Assembly (NCBI RefSeq): GCF_032854445.1
Contig: NC_088302.1
Span: forward strand, 44,060,645-44,124,644
From: Liolophura sinensis
Taxonomy: Eukaryota > Mollusca > Polyplacophora > Chitonida > Chitonidae
Length of the DNA stretch: 64,000 nucleotides
Direction: 5' to 3'
Part shown: positions 62,701-64,000 of the stretch, piece by piece
Position numbering within the stretch: position 1 is the stretch's first letter
How the letters are laid out: each line of letters opens with the position of its first letter
The notes under the pieces: model-generated
What the model was told of the DNA's origin: nothing
Database searches by the model: none
Seen by the model: the letters and a program-made list of their open reading frames with translations, nothing else
Position numbers and translations under genes: made by a program

Positions 62701-64000
62701 ATTCATAGCCAGTGTTAGCCTGGATGCCGTAGCCAGTGGACCTCATGTTCAGTTTATACGCTGGAGTGTTCACGGTGACTGGATACAGCAGGTGAGTGGT
62801 AGATTGAGGCCTTTGCTTCTGTCCTGTATTTGTGATGATGGAAGTCTGCCTTATACATGTATCTGTGTTGTCATCTACATGTAGCCCTCACCATCATAAT
62901 AGTCAGTGATGTCTCATCGGCTTATCTGGCCCTATGATTTTGGCGGCATGTCTAACTTGAAAGTTGTATTGGCCTATCTTTCCCAGCGAAGTCACAGTGA
63001 TTCATCTAGCCCTAAAGTCACAGTCGCCTGAAAGGGCCTTATAATCAGTGTGTCCAATCCAGTGTAAAAGTTCAGCCCTGAAGTTGATATGGCCCATCCA
63101 GTTCGGAAGTCAATAAAGCCGGTCCTGAAGTCAATATGGCCCACCCAGTCCTGAAGTCAAGATGGCCCATCCAGTCCTGAATTCAATATGGTCCATCCAA
63201 TCCTGAAGCCAATATGGCCCGTCTAGTCCTGAAATCAACATGGCCCATCCAGTCCAATATTAAATCCAATCATGAAGTCAAGAAGTCCAGGTGGCCTTTG
63301 CATGTCTAAAGCTGTTCAGTTGGCCTATCCAGTTTTATTGACCCATGTCATTAAACTGATTGCTATCATAACACAAGTTAATGTTGTGTATCTGAGAAAG
63401 CAGTTTAAACTGCCAATTAATTCATGAAATCAGTGTTATTAGAGCTGTTTGCACTGGTTTTGATGTTTTTGTTTTTCTTTTATTTCCAGTTGAAATATTA
63501 TCATGAGATGAGGCAGGTGATTTCTTGTTCAAACAATGCAAATTCCGCTCTGGTCATAGGTATGTCAGCTTTGGATGTTTTTGTTCACTGTGATCATTAT
63601 AGGACCTTCCATGAATGTCACTGCATTGCTTCATAGTTGTCTTAACATTACAGCATTGATATGTCCATTTTCATTAAAGTATCACAGCCGTTCATGTACC
63701 TCAACCATTCTTGTACCCCAAAACAACTATCAGATGCCATCAAGTGAATAAACTGATATTATTTTAAAATCTTTCAAAGGTTACATTGTTGTTGTTGGTG
63801 TATTCAGGATGCACCACAGGAAGTACCCATGTGGAGCAGCAGTTAAAGGAAGTGGGCAACGCCGCTGGAGGGGCAGAGAGGCCGAGGGCAAAGGTCAACT
63901 TTGCCTACGCGACCACGAAGCCGCGTCTGGATGCTGATCAGACTGTGTTCAAAGTGTACAAGGGAGTGAAGTGTTTTGACTTCTCCAAGAGGAGGAATAT
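50451..64000 (+). CDS. EF-hand and WD40-repeat protein, WDR49/WDR64/WDY-type (split gene, 3' end outside window)
   Basis: Ten exons join in phase: 50451-50717, 55526-55867, 56515-56655, 59294-59527, 60663-60725, 60988-61070, 61600-61692, 62009-62101, 62671-62791 and 63808-64000 via 63490-63559 (eleven with the last pair counted apart). All have AG acceptors and GT donors. In order the product has a Ser-rich region, an EF-hand pair, a linker and the first blades of a WD40 propeller; the rest lies beyond the right edge. EF-hand followed by WD40 is the arrangement of WDR49, WDR64 and the insect Y-linked WDY, so I assign the family from domain order plus overall resemblance; the paralogue is not decided. 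Such proteins are thought to act as calcium-responsive scaffolds, some in cilia or sperm; that role is inference here. Confidence 0.75.
50718..51340 (+). other. Intron, 5' part
   Basis: AT-rich. A small inverted repeat, 'tttttcaccatg' ... 'ttggtgaaaaat', lies near 50773-50816. Nothing else seen. Confidence 0.5.
51345..52760. repeat. Intronic minisatellite, 39-bp unit, about 36 copies, with a 582-bp higher-order repeat
   Basis: The unit ACCACACCTACCAAGTTGGC plus AACCATCACGCCTAGTGTA is 39 bp (13 codons). One frame therefore stays open and reads TTPTKLATITPSV repeatedly on the + strand, with an equally open frame on the - strand. A series of variant units including 'aaccaacatgctt' recurs at 51761 and 52343, an offset of 582 bp (15 units minus 3 bp). 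Two small deletions near 52065 and 52130 account for the 3 bp and put a stop in the long frame between them. It lies in the intron before 55526. The Thr/Pro-rich, mucin-like reading is most simply a by-product. Confidence 0.93.
52761..55525 (+). other. Intron remainder; weak exon-like stretches
   Basis: Short open frames on both strands (52840-53293, 54005-54232) have no domain. A stretch at 55023-55160 (SPELSSIADWGLIAVDDGWF) has an acceptor-like GTCTCGTCAG and a donor-like GAGG|GTAGG, but its phase does not fit the preceding exon. G-rich sequence occurs at 53890-53945. Confidence 0.4.
55526..55867 (+). CDS. Exon: linker before the EF-hands
   Basis: The acceptor CCCTTGGAG (AG at 55524-55525) gives phase 0, matching both alternative donors of the previous exon; an alternative acceptor CTAG at 55528-55529 would start at 55530 in phase 1. 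The exon encodes 114 residues, including LGRTLTERYYSTHIPGVK and later SVSVQSSVKAAAFVSDTSQ, and ends at CACAG|GTATTA. The composition is Ser/Gly-rich and no domain is recognised. The frame is closed by a stop at 55508-55510, so the exon cannot extend left. Confidence 0.65.
56160..56510. repeat. Degenerate tandem array, ~27-bp unit
   Basis: Phrases like 'acctgtaattgatgtcatga' and 'ctcacctgtggttggtgt' recur irregularly in the intron immediately before the EF-hand exon. Confidence 0.55.
56515..56655 (+). CDS. Exon: first EF-hand
   Basis: Acceptor CCTGTTTTTTCAG is followed by 47 codons in phase 0. Residues 22-33 of the exon form a canonical calcium-binding loop, DVNKSGKLDLEE, with D1, N3, S5, G6, D9 and E12 all in place, preceded by the entering helix TLEELKAAFAQA and followed by the exiting helix FKALLKSQL. 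It ends at CAGCAGG|GTAAGA. The last 21 bases of the exon (CTCACACTGACACCCAGCAGG) are the first part of the 60-bp repeat that fills the following intron. Confidence 0.92.
56641..58400. repeat. 60-bp minisatellite grown from an exon/intron boundary, about 29 extra copies
   Basis: The unit contains CACCCTGCAGGGTAAGATAC and GTGTATCCATAGAATCAAAC and repeats with exactly 60-bp spacing and no indel from 56641 to 58400. The first unit is the real end of the EF-hand exon plus its donor. Of 30 occurrences, 28 keep the donor core GGTAAG; the exceptions are at about 57014 (GATAAG) and 57374 (GGTCAG). The spacing is a multiple of three, so long frames are open on both strands (582 and 519 codons), but not in the exon's frame, which meets TAG inside the first intronic unit. 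Some adjacent units form 120-bp dimers (57481-57720). Confidence 0.95.
58425..58830. repeat. 57-bp minisatellite, about 7 copies, related to the 60-bp array
   Basis: The unit TCTAGACATAACTCATATTG plus 'acacctgggtgggtataaag' has a 57-bp period (GAGTCTAGAC at 58471 and 58528). It aligns with the 60-bp unit ('gacatagctcacactgacac' versus 'gacataactcatattgacac'), so both come from one ancestor. The splice-donor core is lost here (GGTATA instead of GGTAAG). Confidence 0.9.
58831..59030. repeat. Decayed copies of the 60-bp repeat
   Basis: 'gctcacactgacattctgaa' with 'gggtaacc', then 'ccacccacactgagaaagag' with 'gagggtaatgtatccatta', then 'cacagtgacactcagatga' look like worn remnants of the same unit at roughly 60-bp spacing. 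Confidence 0.6.
59117..59272 (+). repeat. SINE family A, 5'-truncated, in the EF-hand intron
   Basis: Contains 'gtgggaaggtaccagcaacc', 'cctcccaccataatgctgg', 'gaagtgaaatattcttgag' and (AAATA)n, ending about 20 bp before the acceptor of the next exon. Confidence 0.88.
59294..59527 (+). CDS. Exon: second EF-hand and start of the WD40 propeller
   Basis: Acceptor ATGACTGACAG, then 78 codons in phase 0. Residues 12-23 (DWSSENYITWDE) form a second EF-hand loop with D1, S3, E5, T9 and E12; the usual Gly at position 6 is Asn. The exiting helix FCTYMQLEYAEKE follows. The end reads PILRITSTPDGTFIACSQ, the first strands of a WD repeat. The exon closes at AGTCAG|GTGAGG. It pairs with the EF-hand in the previous exon, the usual two-loop arrangement. 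Confidence 0.9.
59648..59735. repeat. Tandem repeat, ~25-bp unit, 3-4 copies
   Basis: 'gttctatggaactgtcacct' followed by 'ggt' recurs; one copy has lost a few bases. Confidence 0.8.
60143..60305. repeat. Tandem repeat, 32-bp unit, 5 copies
   Basis: 'ggctctagggaagttgcata' followed by 'cttctaggtaat' repeats with very few changes. Confidence 0.9.
60663..60725 (+). CDS. Exon: end of first WD repeat
   Basis: Encodes DGQVSFWTSNLEQKRKLKPL and one more residue, in phase 0 at both ends (acceptor TTCATTTTCAG, donor ATG|GTGAGT). DGxVxFW is the classic d-strand ending of a WD repeat, here completing IACSQ from the previous exon. Confidence 0.9.
60988..61070 (+). CDS. Exon: WD repeat segment
   Basis: Acceptor ATATTTACAG; encodes SRQKPKWITDFVIMTQYNKF and IVSTG, ending with a split glycine codon at CACTGG|GTATGT. 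WITDF...FIVSTG is the b-c strand pattern of a WD blade. Confidence 0.9.
61600..61692 (+). CDS. Exon: WD repeat segment
   Basis: Acceptor GTACTTTGTAG completes the split Gly and gives DRELQFFELSSLEPYCQIGG. This ends the previous blade (GDRELQFFEL) and begins the next (VPLKLDY). Donor TACTG|GTGAGT. Confidence 0.9.
62009..62101 (+). CDS. Exon: WD repeat segment
   Basis: Acceptor ACATTTTCAG; after a split Cys codon encodes STGHDECLLLYGDSQGCVNI and LVMTSVGECL. DSQGCVNIL is again the WD-type d strand. Donor TTGAG|GTAGGT, phase 2. Confidence 0.9.
62671..62791 (+). CDS. Exon: inter-blade segment
   Basis: Acceptor TGATTTGCAG; after a split Arg codon encodes TWKKLPKHEGFIASVSLDAV, then HVQFIRWSVHGDWIQQ, and ends in phase 0 at CAGCAG|GTGAGT. 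The IRWSVHGDW motif fits the start of another blade. Confidence 0.9.
62940..63300. repeat. Intronic tandem array, 26-bp unit, about 10 copies
   Basis: AGTCAATATGGCCCATCCAG plus TCCTGA repeats every 26 bp from about 63075 to 63260; more decayed copies lie at 62940-63075. Confidence 0.85.
63490..63559 (+). CDS. Exon: WD repeat segment
   Basis: Acceptor TTTTATTTCCAG; encodes LKYYHEMRQVISCSNNANSA and LVI plus the first base of a Gly codon. Donor CATAG|GTATGT, phase 1. 'QVISCSNNANSALVIG' is a WD blade centre. Confidence 0.9.
63808..64000 (+). CDS. Exon (cut by window end): family-typical insert and next WD repeat
   Basis: Acceptor GTGTATTCAG; after the split Gly encodes CTTGSTHVEQQLKEVG, then RPRAKVNFAYATTKPRLDAD, then FKVYKGVKCFDFSKRRNI at the edge. 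The long linker between blades and the phrase VYKGVKCFDF preceding the next blade look typical of this WD40 family. The exon is open to base 64000. Confidence 0.9.

Overview
The window looks like nuclear DNA of a marine lophotrochozoan animal, most probably a mollusc. I infer this from intron-split coding sequence, AT-rich sequence full of decayed tRNA-derived SINEs with ATAAAT-type tails, fold-back MITEs and an unusual number of minisatellites. There is no bacterial operon structure, rRNA or CRISPR array. The species cannot be named from sequence alone.

Right part (about 43.7-64 kb, + strand): one large gene runs off the right edge. Its exons join in phase and encode a serine/arginine-rich N-terminal region, two EF-hands and then the start of a WD40 propeller. 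This fits the EF-hand/WD40 family that includes WDR49, WDR64 and insect WDY; I cannot say which member it is. Eleven exons are proposed between 43744 and 64000. A twelfth, the possible first exon at 40438-40489, lies beside three perfect TGACGTCA sites. Two introns carry large minisatellites: a 39-bp array at 51.3-52.8 kb, and a 60-bp array at 56.6-58.4 kb that begins inside an exon and repeats that exon's 5' splice site in almost every unit.

Left and middle part (1-43 kb): mostly non-coding. The best gene evidence is a minus-strand first exon at 18661-18718, which has a signal peptide, a perfect splice donor and a GC-rich upstream region. Weak single-exon candidates lie at 4215-4321 (-) and 23258-23415 (+). 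The rest is repeats: at least three SINE families whose 3' ends look related, several copies with clear target-site duplications, three fold-back MITEs, a 66-bp-arm hairpin inside a segment flanked by 60-bp direct repeats, and about twenty tandem arrays with different unit lengths (25 to about 128 bp).

Most long open frames in this window (32.5-34.3, 51.3-52.8 and 56.6-58.8 kb) are by-products of tandem repeats and are not annotated as proteins. All calls were made by eye; no alignment, database search or gene finder was run.
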